Part shown: positions 51,023 to 61,506 of the stretch, piece by piece
How positions within the stretch are numbered: position 1 is the stretch's first letter
Layout: the number at the start of each line of letters is the position of its first letter
Assembly (NCBI RefSeq): GCF_007995085.1
Contig: NZ_VOQS01000003.1
Span: 2,852,001-2,916,000 of the forward strand
Length of the DNA stretch: 64,000 nucleotides
Reading direction: 5' to 3'
Origin: Paraburkholderia azotifigens
GTDB lineage: Bacteria; Pseudomonadota; Gammaproteobacteria; Burkholderiales; Burkholderiaceae
Notes under the pieces: generated by a model
Databases searched by the model: none
Told to the model about the DNA's origin: nothing
What the model saw: the letters and a program-made list of their open reading frames with translations, nothing else
Program-made: the position numbers and the translations under genes

Positions 51023-52060
51023 ATGCGCTTTTCCCTTTTCGCTCACATGGAGCGCGTCTCCGACAAGACGAGCCAGAAGCAGCTTTACGAAGAGATGGTC
51101 GAGCTGTGCCAGATCGCGGACCGTGGCGGCATGCACGCCGTCTGGACGGGCGAGCATCACGCGATGGACTTCACGATCGCGCCGAATCCGTTCCTCAATC
51201 TCGTGGATCTGGCCAACAAGACGAAGCACGCCCGGCTCGGCACGGGCACGGTGATCGCACCGTTCTGGCACCCGATCAAACTCGCGGGCGAAGCCGCGAT
51301 GACCGACATCATCACGAATGGCCGGCTCGAACTGGGCATCGCGCGCGGTGCCTATTCGTTCGAGTACGAGCGCCTGATGCCGGGCCTCGACGCGTGGGGC
51401 GCGGGTCAGAGAATGCGCGAACTCATTCCCGCCGTGAAGAAGCTGTGGGAAGGCGATTACGCGCACGAAGGCGAGTTCTGGAAATTCCCGTCGACGACCT
51501 CGTCGCCGATGCCGCTGCAACAGCCGCATCCGCCCATCTGGGTCGCTGCGCGCGATCCGAACAGCCACGAGTTCGCTGTCGCCAACGGCTGCAACGTGCA
51601 GGTCACGCCGCTGCATCTCGGCGATGAGGAAGTCGAGAAGCTGGTCGGCCACTTCAACGCCGCGTGCGAGAAGTTCAGCGACGTGCCGCGTCCGCAGATC
51701 ATGCTGCTGCGTCATACCTATGTCGCGAGCAGCGAAGACGACGCGCAAGTCGCCGCCGACGAAGTGAACGTGTTCTACAACTACTTCGGCGCATGGTTCA
51801 AGAACGAGCGGCCCGTGAGCCGTGGCCTGATCAAGACGCTGAGCCAGGAAGAGATCAAGGCTCACCCGTTCTACACGCCGGAAGCGATGCGCAAGAACAA
51901 CGTCATCGGCACGCCGGAAGAAGTGATCGCGCGCCTGAAAGCCTACGAGGCACTCGGGTTCGACGAATACTCGTTCTGGATCGACACCGGCATGAGCTTC
52001 GAGCGCAAGAAGGCGTCGCTCGAACGGATGATCAACGACGTGATGCCTGCCTTTAAGTGA
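51023..52060 (+). CDS. Luciferase-like (LLM) flavin-dependent monooxygenase
   Basis: 345 residues of the bacterial-luciferase TIM-barrel family: MRFSLFAHMERVSD, ADRGGMHAVWTGEHHAMDF, ARLGTGTVIAPFWHPIKLAGEAAMTD, NGRLELGIARGAYSFEYERL and PPIWVAARDPNSHEFAVANG. AAAGG lies upstream of the ATG. Group-C two-component monooxygenases use FMNH2 from a separate reductase, here encoded by the gene before. The substrate is unknown; RutA (uracil) and NTA/EDTA monooxygenases are relatives in the superfamily. Confidence 0.93.
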   Translation: MRFSLFAHMERVSDKTSQKQLYEEMVELCQIADRGGMHAVWTGEHHAMDFTIAPNPFLNLVDLANKTKHARLGTGTVIAPFWHPIKLAGEAAMTDIITNGRLELGIARGAYSFEYERLMPGLDAWGAGQRMRELIPAVKKLWEGDYAHEGEFWKFPSTTSSPMPLQQPHPPIWVAARDPNSHEFAVANGCNVQVTPLHLGDEEVEKLVGHFNAACEKFSDVPRPQIMLLRHTYVASSEDDAQVAADEVNVFYNYFGAWFKNERPVSRGLIKTLSQEEIKAHPFYTPEAMRKNNVIGTPEEVIARLKAYEALGFDEYSFWIDTGMSFERKKASLERMINDVMPAFK

Positions 52061-52072
52061 GGTTCTGAATCC

Positions 52073-53542
52073 ATGAGTTTCGATTTCCAGCTGTATATCG
52101 ACGGCCAGTTCGAGCCGGGCGCCGCCACCTTCGGCAGCGTGGACCCGTCCACGGGCCAGGTCTGGGCGCAGATGCCCGAAGCCCGCACGGGCGAAGTGAA
52201 CCGCGCCGTGGCAGCAGCCAGCCGCGCGCTCGGCGAAGCCGCGTGGTCAGGGCTGACCGCGTCGGCGCGAGGGAAGCTGTTGTACAAACTCGCGGATCTT
52301 CTCGAGAAGGCCGCGCCGCGGCTCGCTGAAATCGAAACGCGCGATACGGGCAAGATCATCCGCGAGACGTCGAGCCAGATCGCGTATGTCGCCGAGTACT
52401 ACCGCTATTACGCCGGTATCGCCGACAAGATCGAAGGCAGCCACGTCCCCGTCGACAAGCCCGACATGCAGGTCTGGCTCGACCGGCAACCCGTCGGCGT
52501 GGTGGCCGCCATCGTTCCATGGAATAGCCAGTTGTTTCTCTCCGCCGTGAAGCTCGGCCCGGCGCTCGCCGCCGGTTGCACGGTCGTGCTCAAGGCGTCG
52601 GAGGAAGCGCCCGGACCGCTGCTCGAATTCGCCCGGCTCGTGCACGAAGCCGGTTTCCCGGCGGGCGTCGTGAACGTGATCACGGGCTTCGGCCCGGAAT
52701 GCGGCGCGGTGCTGAGCGGCCATCCCGACGTGGACAAGGTCGCCTTCACGGGCGGCCCCGACACGGCGCGGCATATCGTCAGGAACACCGCGAATAATCT
52801 CGCGAAGGTGTCGCTGGAACTGGGCGGCAAATCGCCCTTCATCGTTTTCGCCGACACCGACATCCAGAGTGCCGTCAACGCGCAGGTCGCGGCCATCTTC
52901 GCCGCGAGCGGCCAGAGTTGCGTCGCGGGTTCGCGGCTGCTGATCGAGGCGTCCGTGAAGGACCAGTTCCTTGCGTTGCTGGTGGAACGTGTCTCGCGCA
53001 TTCGCGTCGGCGCACCGGGCGAGATGGAAACGGAATACGGTCCGCTGTGCACGGAGCGGCAACGTCGACTCATTCAGTCGGTTGTCGAAAGCTCCGTGCG
53101 TCAGGGCGCGAAAGTGCTCGCTGGCGGGAAGGCGATCGAGCGCGCCGGCTACTACTACGCGCCGACGATTCTGGACTGCACAGGTGTCGCGAACGCAGAC
53201 AGCATCACAACCGAACTCTTCGGGCCAGTGCTGTCGGTCGATACCTTTACGACCGAGCAGGAAGCGATCGACAAGGCGAACAGCACGGCTTACGGTCTCG
53301 CCGCCGGCATTTTCACCACCAATCTCACGCGCGCCCACCGCGTGTCGAAGCGCGTTCAATCGGGCATCGTCTGGATCAATACGTATCGGGCGGTGTCGCC
53401 GCTCGTGCCGTTCGGCGGCTTCGGCTTGTCGGGGCATGGCCGCGAAGGCGGATTCGCCGCGGCGCTCGAATACACGACAACGAAGTCCGTGTGGCTTCGC
53501 ACGTCGGACGAACCGATCAGCGATCCGTTCGTCATGCGCTAG
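52073..53542 (+). CDS. NAD(P)-dependent aldehyde dehydrogenase
   Basis: 489 residues. Features are the cofactor region (VVAAIVPWNSQLFLSAVKLGPALAAGCTVVLKASEEAP), FTGGPDTARHI, the catalytic Glu in VSLELGGKSPFIVF, the nucleophile Cys in ASGQSCVAGSRLLI and the C-terminal FGGFGLSGHGREGGFAAALEYTTTKSVW. The YIDGQFEPG start fits betaine- or hydroxymuconic-type aldehyde dehydrogenases. GAGG lies upstream of the ATG, 12 bp after the monooxygenase stop. It would oxidise an aldehyde released by the hydrolase or monooxygenase step. Confidence 0.93.
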   Translation: MSFDFQLYIDGQFEPGAATFGSVDPSTGQVWAQMPEARTGEVNRAVAAASRALGEAAWSGLTASARGKLLYKLADLLEKAAPRLAEIETRDTGKIIRETSSQIAYVAEYYRYYAGIADKIEGSHVPVDKPDMQVWLDRQPVGVVAAIVPWNSQLFLSAVKLGPALAAGCTVVLKASEEAPGPLLEFARLVHEAGFPAGVVNVITGFGPECGAVLSGHPDVDKVAFTGGPDTARHIVRNTANNLAKVSLELGGKSPFIVFADTDIQSAVNAQVAAIFAASGQSCVAGSRLLIEASVKDQFLALLVERVSRIRVGAPGEMETEYGPLCTERQRRLIQSVVESSVRQGAKVLAGGKAIERAGYYYAPTILDCTGVANADSITTELFGPVLSVDTFTTEQEAIDKANSTAYGLAAGIFTTNLTRAHRVSKRVQSGIVWINTYRAVSPLVPFGGFGLSGHGREGGFAAALEYTTTKSVWLRTSDEPISDPFVMR

Positions 53543-53656
53543 ACGCGCGCGTGTTCACTGCAGTATCGACTCACGGCCGTAAAGGCTGTGCTTCGTCGCG
53601 CCCATAGCGTTCAGAGCACGGCCGACGCGGCGCAGCCTGGCAATAAAGATGGAGAC

Positions 53657-55072
53657 ATGATGACAAACCCGTCGAACGACAACAGCGTTCTGACTATCGA
53701 AAGCAACTCGATCGAGTATGTTCCCCCAGAGAACCGCCACGGCAAGCCAGCCGATCTCTTCACCCTGTGGTTCTGCACGAACGTCGCGCCACTCGCGGTC
53801 ATTTCCGGCGCCACCTCCGTGCTGGTCTTTCACCTGGATCTGATCAGCGCCATTCTCGCCATCGTGGCGGGGCAATTCTTCGGCGCCATTTTCCACGCCC
53901 TCACTTCCGCGCAGGGTCCGCTCGTTGGCGTGCCGCAGATGATCCAGAGCCGCGCGCAATTCGGCCGCTACGGATCGCTGCTCGTGGTGGGTTTCACCAC
54001 ACTGATCTACCTCGGCTTCTTCGTTTCGAACATCATTCTCGCGGGCAAGACACTCAACGCCGCTATCCCTGTCGTTCCAATTCATATCGCGACGGTGCTG
54101 GGCGCGATTCTGGCGACCCTGGTCGGCGTGATCGGCTATCACTTCATCCATCGTTTCAACAAGATTGGTGCGTGGTTCATGGGCAGCGCGCTCCTGATCG
54201 GTCTGATCCTGATGGCGCCCGGTCTCGACGCTCGCGTTCTCCAGCAAGGCCACTTCGATCTTTCCGGCTGGTTTGCGATGTTCGGACTCTGCGCGGTGTG
54301 GCAAATCAGTTTCGCACCGTACACGTCCGACTATTCGCGCTACCTGCCGACCACCACCGGATTCGCCAGGACGTTTGCATTCACGTATTTCGGCACGTCG
54401 CTGGGAACGATCTTCGCGTTCGTGTTCGGCGTCGTGGCCGTGAGTACAGGCCACGCCACCGACGCGATGCAGGCGATCCGCACGCAAACGGGCATGTTCG
54501 GCTACGTGCTGATCTTCCTGTTTCTCGTCAACATCATTGGCCATAACGGCATGAATCTGTACGGCGCAGTGCTGTCGTTCATCACGGCTGCACAGACGTT
54601 CCGTCCGCACTGGGTGCCTGGCCGCAATGTTCGCGTCGCGGTGTCGACGGTCGTACTGGTGGCTTCCACAGCGACCGCGCTGTGGGCGTCGAGCAACTTC
54701 ATTGCCATCTTCCTCAATGCGATCTTCGCGATGCGCATCGTGCTCGCGCCTTGGATCGCGATCAACCTCGTCGACTTCTATCTCGTCAGCAAGCGGCACT
54801 ATCACGTAGCGGAAATCGTCAGCAGCAACGGCGGCATGTACGGTTCGTTCAACGTCAAGGCGATCGCGCTTTACGTCTTCGGCATCGCGGTTCAGGTGCC
54901 GTTCATGGAAGAGAGCTTCTTTCATGGCCCGCTCGCTTCGATCCTCGGCGGTGCAGACGTGTCGTGGATGGTCGGTCTCGTCGCAACGGCGCTCGCGTAC
55001 TATCTGCTCTCGTCGAACGACAGCTCGCGCGCGCCTCGCCGCTCTCCGGCTGGCGCCACGGCTTCCGAATAA
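53657..55072 (+). CDS. NCS1-family purine/cytosine-type permease
   Basis: 471 residues with ~12 membrane segments. It contains the typical ENRHGKPADLFTLWFCTNVAPLAVISGATSVLVFHL, HALTSAQGPLVGVPQMIQSRAQFGRYGSLL, SFAPYTSDYSRYLP and ILAPW-like IVLAPWIAINLVDFYL. NCS1 carriers take up nucleobases, hydantoins, allantoin, thiamine and similar N-heterocycles. Its place at the end of the LLM cluster suggests it imports that pathway's substrate. GGAG lies upstream of the ATG at 53657; a start at 53588 lacks support. A strong hairpin follows. Confidence 0.92.
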   Translation: MMTNPSNDNSVLTIESNSIEYVPPENRHGKPADLFTLWFCTNVAPLAVISGATSVLVFHLDLISAILAIVAGQFFGAIFHALTSAQGPLVGVPQMIQSRAQFGRYGSLLVVGFTTLIYLGFFVSNIILAGKTLNAAIPVVPIHIATVLGAILATLVGVIGYHFIHRFNKIGAWFMGSALLIGLILMAPGLDARVLQQGHFDLSGWFAMFGLCAVWQISFAPYTSDYSRYLPTTTGFARTFAFTYFGTSLGTIFAFVFGVVAVSTGHATDAMQAIRTQTGMFGYVLIFLFLVNIIGHNGMNLYGAVLSFITAAQTFRPHWVPGRNVRVAVSTVVLVASTATALWASSNFIAIFLNAIFAMRIVLAPWIAINLVDFYLVSKRHYHVAEIVSSNGGMYGSFNVKAIALYVFGIAVQVPFMEESFFHGPLASILGGADVSWMVGLVATALAYYLLSSNDSSRAPRRSPAGATASE

Positions 55073-55096
55073 GCGCGTTTGTCGTGTCGTAAACGC

Positions 55097-55127
55097 AAGC
55101 CGGCTCGTTGTTTCAACGAGCCGGCTT
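55097..55127. terminator. Bidirectional rho-independent-type terminator
   Basis: A perfect 14-bp stem, AAGCCGGCTCGTTG / CAACGAGCCGGCTT, with a TTT loop. TTTGCTTT follows on the plus strand. It lies between the converging permease and chemoreceptor genes and probably stops both transcripts. Confidence 0.85.
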
Positions 55128-55144
55128 TGCTTTGAGGCTGCGGA

Positions 55145-56719
55145 TTATGTGCGCTGCTCTACTGGCTCCGCGACGACAAACACCGAGACCGCGTGCTTCA
55201 GATCCTTCGCGTGGTCTTCGAGCGACTGCGCCGCCGCGGCAGCCTGCTCGACAAGCGCCGCATTCTGCTGCGTAACCTTGTCCATCAGATTCACAGCCTG
55301 ATTCACCTGCTCGATGCCGCGGCTCTGTTCGTCCGATGCCGCCGCGATCTCGCTCACGATGTCGGCCACCTGTCTGATCGCGAACTTCACTTCAGTCATC
55401 GTAGTGCCCGCGTCCTGAGCCTGCCTGGCCCCGCTCTGGATCGTCTCCACCGACGTGCCGATCAGTTGCTTGATCTCGCGCGCGGCGGTTGCGGAGCGTT
55501 GCGCAAGCGCGCGCACCTCATTCGCCACGACGGCGAACCCACGCCCCTGATCGCCTGCCCGCGCGGCTTCGACGGCCGCGTTCAAGGCCAGGATGTTCGT
55601 CTGAAAAGCGATGCCTTCGATCACAGCGGTGATTTCGGAAATCTCGTCCGAGCTGCCGCTGATGCGGCCTATCACCTCGACCATGCCACGCACCGCTTCG
55701 TTGCCCGTGTCGGCGATGCCGGATGCACGCGTCGCCAGCGTGCTCGCCTGACGTGCGTTGTCCGCATTCTGGCGCACGGTTTCCGTCAGTTGCGTCATGC
55801 TTGCCGCCGTCTCCTCCAGCGAACTCGCCTGCTCTTCGGTGCGCGACGACAGATCGAGATTGCCCGCGGCGATCTCGCTTGACGCGGAAGCGATGCGATC
55901 GGCGCTCGAACGAACGCCACCTACGATGCTCGCGAGACTTTCGTTCATCGTTTTCATCGCCAGCATCAGTTGCCCCGTTTCGTCCGCCGATGTCGCATCG
56001 ATGCGATTCGTCAGATCGCCGTCGGCGACGCTGCTTGCCACCTGCACGGCCTCTCTCAATGGCCGCGAAATGGAACGCGACAGCCACCGCCCCGCGAGAA
56101 TCGACGCAAGCACGGCAATCAGCGACGCGCTGAGCACACTGACGTAGATCGACGTGCGCAACGTATCGAGCTGTGCACGATTCGCCAGCATGCGCTGCTG
56201 TTCGTAGTTCTCCAGCTTGCCGACCGCCGCAATCAGCTTTTCAGTCCCCAGATATGAGCCGAAGCTCTCGGTCAACGCAGAGAGATCGGCCACGCCCGCC
56301 GAGAAGGCGTCCACCTTCCTGCGCATGTCCACCAGCGGGTCGACGACGGTTTTCAGCCACGCGTCGTATTCCTGTTGGCCCTCCCGGGCTAATGAGGCGC
56401 CTTCGGGCGTCGCATCCATCTGGCTGATCTTCATCAGCTTGCTATCGAAGTCAGCACGGTGATCGATGATCCACTTCCCGTGCGACGCTTTCCCGTTCAG
56501 ATTGTTCGCCAGCACCGCCCAGATGATGTTCAGATAGTCGCCCGTGCCGTCCTTCAACAGCAGCAACATCTGCTCCGATGCCTCGATCTCTTTCTGCTTC
56601 TGGTCGATCGCCCGGACGCTGTAGAGACAGATGCATGTGCTGACGATAAAAGCAAAAATCGCGCTTGAAAACGCGACTGAAATCTTGCTCCCGATAGGCA
56701 GGTCTTTTATGGTTTTCAT
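55145..56719 (-). CDS. Methyl-accepting chemotaxis protein
   Basis: 524 residues. TM1 is at ~12-34, followed by a periplasmic four-helix-bundle-type sensor (~35-190), TM2 at ~191-212 ([21 protein letters not shown]), HAMP (~212-265) and the cytoplasmic signalling domain. The hairpin tip reads [35 protein letters not shown]. There is no CheB/CheR-binding pentapeptide at the C-terminus (ends VEPVEQRT). It starts 30 bp after the MFS gene on the same strand, so it may sense the compound that the upstream ABC/MFS operon takes up. Confidence 0.95.
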   Translation of the reverse strand: MKTIKDLPIGSKISVAFSSAIFAFIVSTCICLYSVRAIDQKQKEIEASEQMLLLLKDGTGDYLNIIWAVLANNLNGKASHGKWIIDHRADFDSKLMKISQMDATPEGASLAREGQQEYDAWLKTVVDPLVDMRRKVDAFSAGVADLSALTESFGSYLGTEKLIAAVGKLENYEQQRMLANRAQLDTLRTSIYVSVLSASLIAVLASILAGRWLSRSISRPLREAVQVASSVADGDLTNRIDATSADETGQLMLAMKTMNESLASIVGGVRSSADRIASASSEIAAGNLDLSSRTEEQASSLEETAASMTQLTETVRQNADNARQASTLATRASGIADTGNEAVRGMVEVIGRISGSSDEISEITAVIEGIAFQTNILALNAAVEAARAGDQGRGFAVVANEVRALAQRSATAAREIKQLIGTSVETIQSGARQAQDAGTTMTEVKFAIRQVADIVSEIAAASDEQSRGIEQVNQAVNLMDKVTQQNAALVEQAAAAAQSLEDHAKDLKHAVSVFVVAEPVEQRT

Positions 56720-56749
56720 GGTGAAACATGCAAGTTATGGTTGTGTGAA

Positions 56750-58126
56750 TCAGTCGCGGGAAGAGGCCGCGCGCTGGCGCGGCACCAATAGCACGGCAAT
56801 GGCGGCCAGCAGCCCCACGGCGGCAAAGACGTAGAAGTTCCATGCAAGCGCCACGCCCCCTTGCGCCAAAGCGCCGCCGATCAACGGCCCCGCGATCGCG
56901 CCGAAGCGCCCTATACCGAGCGCCCAGCCGATTCCCGTCGTCCGGTTGCGGGCCGGGTAGTACCGCGTGATATAGGCGCCGAGCAGCATCGTGTTGCCGA
57001 TCGCGCCCACTCCCGCGAGCCCGACCAGCACATAGGTCAGCACGACGTCATGCGTGAGGGGCAACGCGCACAGGCTGGCCGCGGCGAGCAGATAAAGCGC
57101 GCTGACCACGCGCTTCGAACCGACATGATCGGCCAACGCGCCGCCGAACAGCGAACCCACGGCGGCGGCGAGATTGAGCGTCATGAGCAGCGCGAGACTC
57201 GATCCGAGCGGATAGCCCGCTCTGCGCATCAATTGGGGCAGCCACGTGCTCAGGCCGTACAGCAGAAGCAGGCCCATGAACATCGCCAGCCAGAATGCCA
57301 GCGTGGCAAAGATGAAGTGACGATCGAACAGTGAACGGACGGGCGCGTGGGCTTCTTCATGAGTGACACGCTGTTGTTCCTCGCGCTGGCTATCGAGCAC
57401 CGTGTGACGGATTCGCAGCGCACTCGCCAGCGACCGTGCCTCGGCAAAGCGCTTCCTCGCGATCAGGAAATCGAGCGACTCCGGCACGGACCGAGCCACT
57501 GCGAACACGAGAAGCAAAGGCAGCGCGCCTAGGCCGAACAGCCATCGCCAGCCGTGCGACGGCAGCCATGCGATCGCCAGCAGCGCGACGAGAATGCCGC
57601 CCAGGGAATAGCCCGTGTAGATCAACGCATAGTTGAACGAGCGGCGATGCGGCGGAGAATATTCGACCGTGAGCGCTGCGGCAGTCGGAACGACCCCGCC
57701 TAGACCCAGGCCGCCAATCACGCGCGCGATGACGAAAGCCGTGGGCGTAGGCGCGAGTGCCGCCGCACCCATCATCGCCGAGAACAACGCCACGCTGCCC
57801 AGGAGTACGCGGCGGCGTCCGATCAGGTCGCTCACGGTCCCGGCGAACATCGCACCGATCATCATGCCTGCCAGCGAGCAGCTCGCGATCGCGCCCAACT
57901 GGAAGGGCGAGAGTGACCAGTTCGCGCCGTGCGCGAGCATCGGCAGCACCGCGCCGTAGATCGCGACGTCGTAGCCTTCGGCGAGGATCATCGCGAGACA
58001 GATCGCGACAACGCGTATCGTCACCGGCAACGGTATGGTGACCGAGCCGGCTTCGATTTCATTCGACGCTGCGCCGTGCAAACGGTTCGCGCCTGTTTCA
58101 TCGTTAGTGGAAGACCACGTACTCAT
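56750..58126 (-). CDS. MFS transporter, aromatic/organic acid:H+ symporter type
   Basis: 458 residues, 12 membrane helices. The N-terminal VVAICLAMILAEGYDVAIYGAVLPML carries the acidic residues typical of the AAHS branch. The loop 2-3 motif is GTVSDLIGRRRVLLG and the loop 8-9 counterpart is GGALADHVGSKRVV. The ATG at 58126 is preferred to a TTG six bases upstream. It lies 36 bp after the aldehyde dehydrogenase gene, so it belongs to the same operon. It probably imports a carboxylate feeding the dehydrogenase; the exact substrate is unknown. Confidence 0.9.
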   Translation of the reverse strand: MSTWSSTNDETGANRLHGAASNEIEAGSVTIPLPVTIRVVAICLAMILAEGYDVAIYGAVLPMLAHGANWSLSPFQLGAIASCSLAGMMIGAMFAGTVSDLIGRRRVLLGSVALFSAMMGAAALAPTPTAFVIARVIGGLGLGGVVPTAAALTVEYSPPHRRSFNYALIYTGYSLGGILVALLAIAWLPSHGWRWLFGLGALPLLLVFAVARSVPESLDFLIARKRFAEARSLASALRIRHTVLDSQREEQQRVTHEEAHAPVRSLFDRHFIFATLAFWLAMFMGLLLLYGLSTWLPQLMRRAGYPLGSSLALLMTLNLAAAVGSLFGGALADHVGSKRVVSALYLLAAASLCALPLTHDVVLTYVLVGLAGVGAIGNTMLLGAYITRYYPARNRTTGIGWALGIGRFGAIAGPLIGGALAQGGVALAWNFYVFAAVGLLAAIAVLLVPRQRAASSRD

Positions 58127-58162
58127 GTTCAAGCGCCCTCTTTTGCACGGTGTTATGTCAGG

Positions 58163-59623
58163 TCAAACCGCCATGCAGAGATATTTGATGACGACGTAGT
58201 CGTCGATGCCGTAGTGCGAACCTTCACGCCCCATGCCCGACTGCTTCACGCCACCGAACGGCGCGACTTCATTGGAGATCAGCCCTGTGTTCACGCCGAC
58301 CATCCCGTACTCCAATGCTTCCGCGACCTTCCAGACGCGCGCAAAGTCGCGGCTATAGAAATACGCGGCGAGACCGAACTCGGTGTCGTTCGCGAAGCGG
58401 ATCACCTCGTCGTCGCAGCTGAATCTGAAGAGCGGCGCGAGCGGGCCGAACGTCTCGTCTTTCGCCACCTTCATTGCTGGCGTCACATCCCTCAGCACCG
58501 TGGGTTCGAAAAAGCCGTGGCCCAGCGCATGGCGTTTGCCGCCGGTGACGACGGACGCGCCTTTCGCGAGCGCATCGGCGATATGCGCTTCGACCTTCTG
58601 CACGGCTGCTTCGTTGATGAGCGGGCCTTGCGCGACATCGGGCTCGGTGCCACGTCCGACCTTCAGACGGCCGACAGCGGCAGCGAGCTTTTCCGCGAAC
58701 TGGTCATACACGGCGTCGTGCACATAGAAGCGGTTCGTGCAGACACACGTTTGCCCGCTATTGCGATACTTCGATGCGATGGCGCCTTGCACGGCCGCGT
58801 CGATGTCCGCATCGTCGAACACGATGAACGGCGCATTGCCGCCGAGTTCCAGCGATACCTTTTTGACTGTCGCAGCACACTGGCTCATCAGCACGCGACC
58901 CACCTGGGTCGACCCCGTGAACGACAGTTTGCGCACGATGGGATTCGACGTCAGTTCGCCGCCGATCGCCTTCGGATCGCCCGTCACGACGCTGAACACG
59001 CCAGCCGGCACGCCCGCGCGTTCGGCCAGCACCGCCAGCGCCAACGCGGAGAACGGCGTCGCCTCGGCGGGCTTGACGACGATCGTGCAACCGGCCGCCA
59101 ACGCGGGGCCGACCTTGCGCGTGATCATCGCAGCCGGGAAATTCCACGGCGTAATCGCGGCACACACGCCGACCGGCTCTTTCACCACGACAATGCGCTT
59201 GTCGCTCGCGGGCGTTGGAATCGTATCGCCGTACACGCGCTTGCCTTCTTCGGCGAACCATTCGAAGAACGACGCCGCATAGCCGATTTCACCGCGCGCC
59301 TCGGCGAGCGACTTGCCTTGCTCGGTCGACAGGATCAGCGCGAGGTCATCGGCGTTTTCCAGCATCAGATCGTGCCATTTGCGCAGAATCGCGCCGCGCT
59401 CTTTCGCGGTCTTCTTGCGCCACGCGGGCCAGGCCGCGTTCGCCGCGTCGATTGCCTGACGCGTTTCCGCCGCGCCCATCAAAGGAACATTGCCGACGAT
59501 CGCGCCCGTCGCGGGATCGTTCACCTCGAACGACTCTGCGCTCAGAGCGTTCTGCCATTCGCCGTTGACGTAAGCCTGTTGTCGAAGCAGCAGCGGGTCC
59601 TTCAACCGGGTTCCCAATTCCAT
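58163..59623 (-). CDS. gabD: NAD(P)-dependent succinate-semialdehyde dehydrogenase type
   Basis: 486 residues. The N-terminus KDPLLLRQQAYVNGEWQNA is typical of GabD. The cofactor region is AAITPWNFPAAMITRKVGPALAAGCTIVVKPAEATP, the catalytic Glu is in VSLELGGNAPFIVFDDAD, the Cys is in SGQTCVCTNRFYVHD and the C-terminus is GGVKQSGMGREGSHYGIDDYVVIKYLCM. It would oxidise succinate semialdehyde or glutarate semialdehyde from GABA or polyamine breakdown. AGGAAAG lies upstream of the ATG. Context (polyamine-type ABC transporter, GntR) supports an amine-derived substrate. Confidence 0.9.
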   Translation of the reverse strand: MELGTRLKDPLLLRQQAYVNGEWQNALSAESFEVNDPATGAIVGNVPLMGAAETRQAIDAANAAWPAWRKKTAKERGAILRKWHDLMLENADDLALILSTEQGKSLAEARGEIGYAASFFEWFAEEGKRVYGDTIPTPASDKRIVVVKEPVGVCAAITPWNFPAAMITRKVGPALAAGCTIVVKPAEATPFSALALAVLAERAGVPAGVFSVVTGDPKAIGGELTSNPIVRKLSFTGSTQVGRVLMSQCAATVKKVSLELGGNAPFIVFDDADIDAAVQGAIASKYRNSGQTCVCTNRFYVHDAVYDQFAEKLAAAVGRLKVGRGTEPDVAQGPLINEAAVQKVEAHIADALAKGASVVTGGKRHALGHGFFEPTVLRDVTPAMKVAKDETFGPLAPLFRFSCDDEVIRFANDTEFGLAAYFYSRDFARVWKVAEALEYGMVGVNTGLISNEVAPFGGVKQSGMGREGSHYGIDDYVVIKYLCMAV

Positions 59624-59675
59624 AGTCTTTCCTACAAGGGTTGCTAAATAAGTGTGGTGCGATGGGATGGCGACA

Positions 59676-60383
59676 TCAGCCCGCGCGTTTCAGCGTCAGG
59701 TGTTGCTGTCCGTCGAGCAACAGGTTCCTCGCGATTTCCAGCACGCGGTTGATGTGGCTGATGGCAGCGTCGCGTGCGGCGGCCTCGTCCTTCGTCCTGA
59801 TTGCGGCCAGCACCTCACGCATTTCCATCACCGCCTGGCTGCCCCGATCATTGGACGAGATGGTCAACGCTCGCAGACGGTTGATTCGCGCCATCAGCGA
59901 CTGCACGATTTCCCATGCGACCTGTTTGTGTCCCGCCGTGAACATGCGCTCGTAAAAAGCTGTCGTGAGCGCCCGGACTTCGCGATAGTCCTGATCATGA
60001 AACGCTCGCTCGATGCGATCGATGCACGCTTCCAGTTCGTCGATGGTCTGCGCGTCGGCGTGCCGGGCACAGGCGGACGCCGCCTCGCCCTCCAGCAGCC
60101 CACGGATCTCGTAGATTTCGATTGCCGTGTCGATATCGAGCACGGCGACGATGGGCCCCTGATTCGGCAGGGTATCGACGAGCCCTTCCGTCTCCAGATG
60201 GCGCAGCACCTCGCGCACGACGGTGCGGCTCACGCCCAGTTCCGCGCACAGCGTGCGTTCGACCAGCCGGTCGCCCGGCTGGAACCGCGCGTCGAGAATC
60301 GCGCTGCGCATTTTCTCGAGCGCAAGCTCTCGGAGCGTCGTCGTTCGACGCTCGACTTTCAATGACGATGTCGGCTCGTCCAT
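59676..60383 (-). CDS. GntR-family regulator (FadR/FCD subgroup)
   Basis: 235 residues. The winged helix-turn-helix is at ~17-82 (ALEKMRSAILDARFQPGDRLVERTLCAELGVSRTVVREVLRHLETEGLV), followed by an all-helical FCD domain (~90-225) with metal/ligand residues in YEIRGLLEGEAA, TTAFYERMF and a late AAISHINRVLE. It lies 12 bp after the ABC ATPase gene and 52 bp before gabD, inside the operon that it probably represses. Confidence 0.92.
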   Translation of the reverse strand: MDEPTSSLKVERRTTTLRELALEKMRSAILDARFQPGDRLVERTLCAELGVSRTVVREVLRHLETEGLVDTLPNQGPIVAVLDIDTAIEIYEIRGLLEGEAASACARHADAQTIDELEACIDRIERAFHDQDYREVRALTTAFYERMFTAGHKQVAWEIVQSLMARINRLRALTISSNDRGSQAVMEMREVLAAIRTKDEAAARDAAISHINRVLEIARNLLLDGQQHLTLKRAG

Positions 60384-60395
60384 TGCTGTATCCCG

Positions 60396-61481
<1,086 letters not shown>

Positions 61482-61506
61482 GTCATGTACCTCGCTGTTA
61501 CATCGA

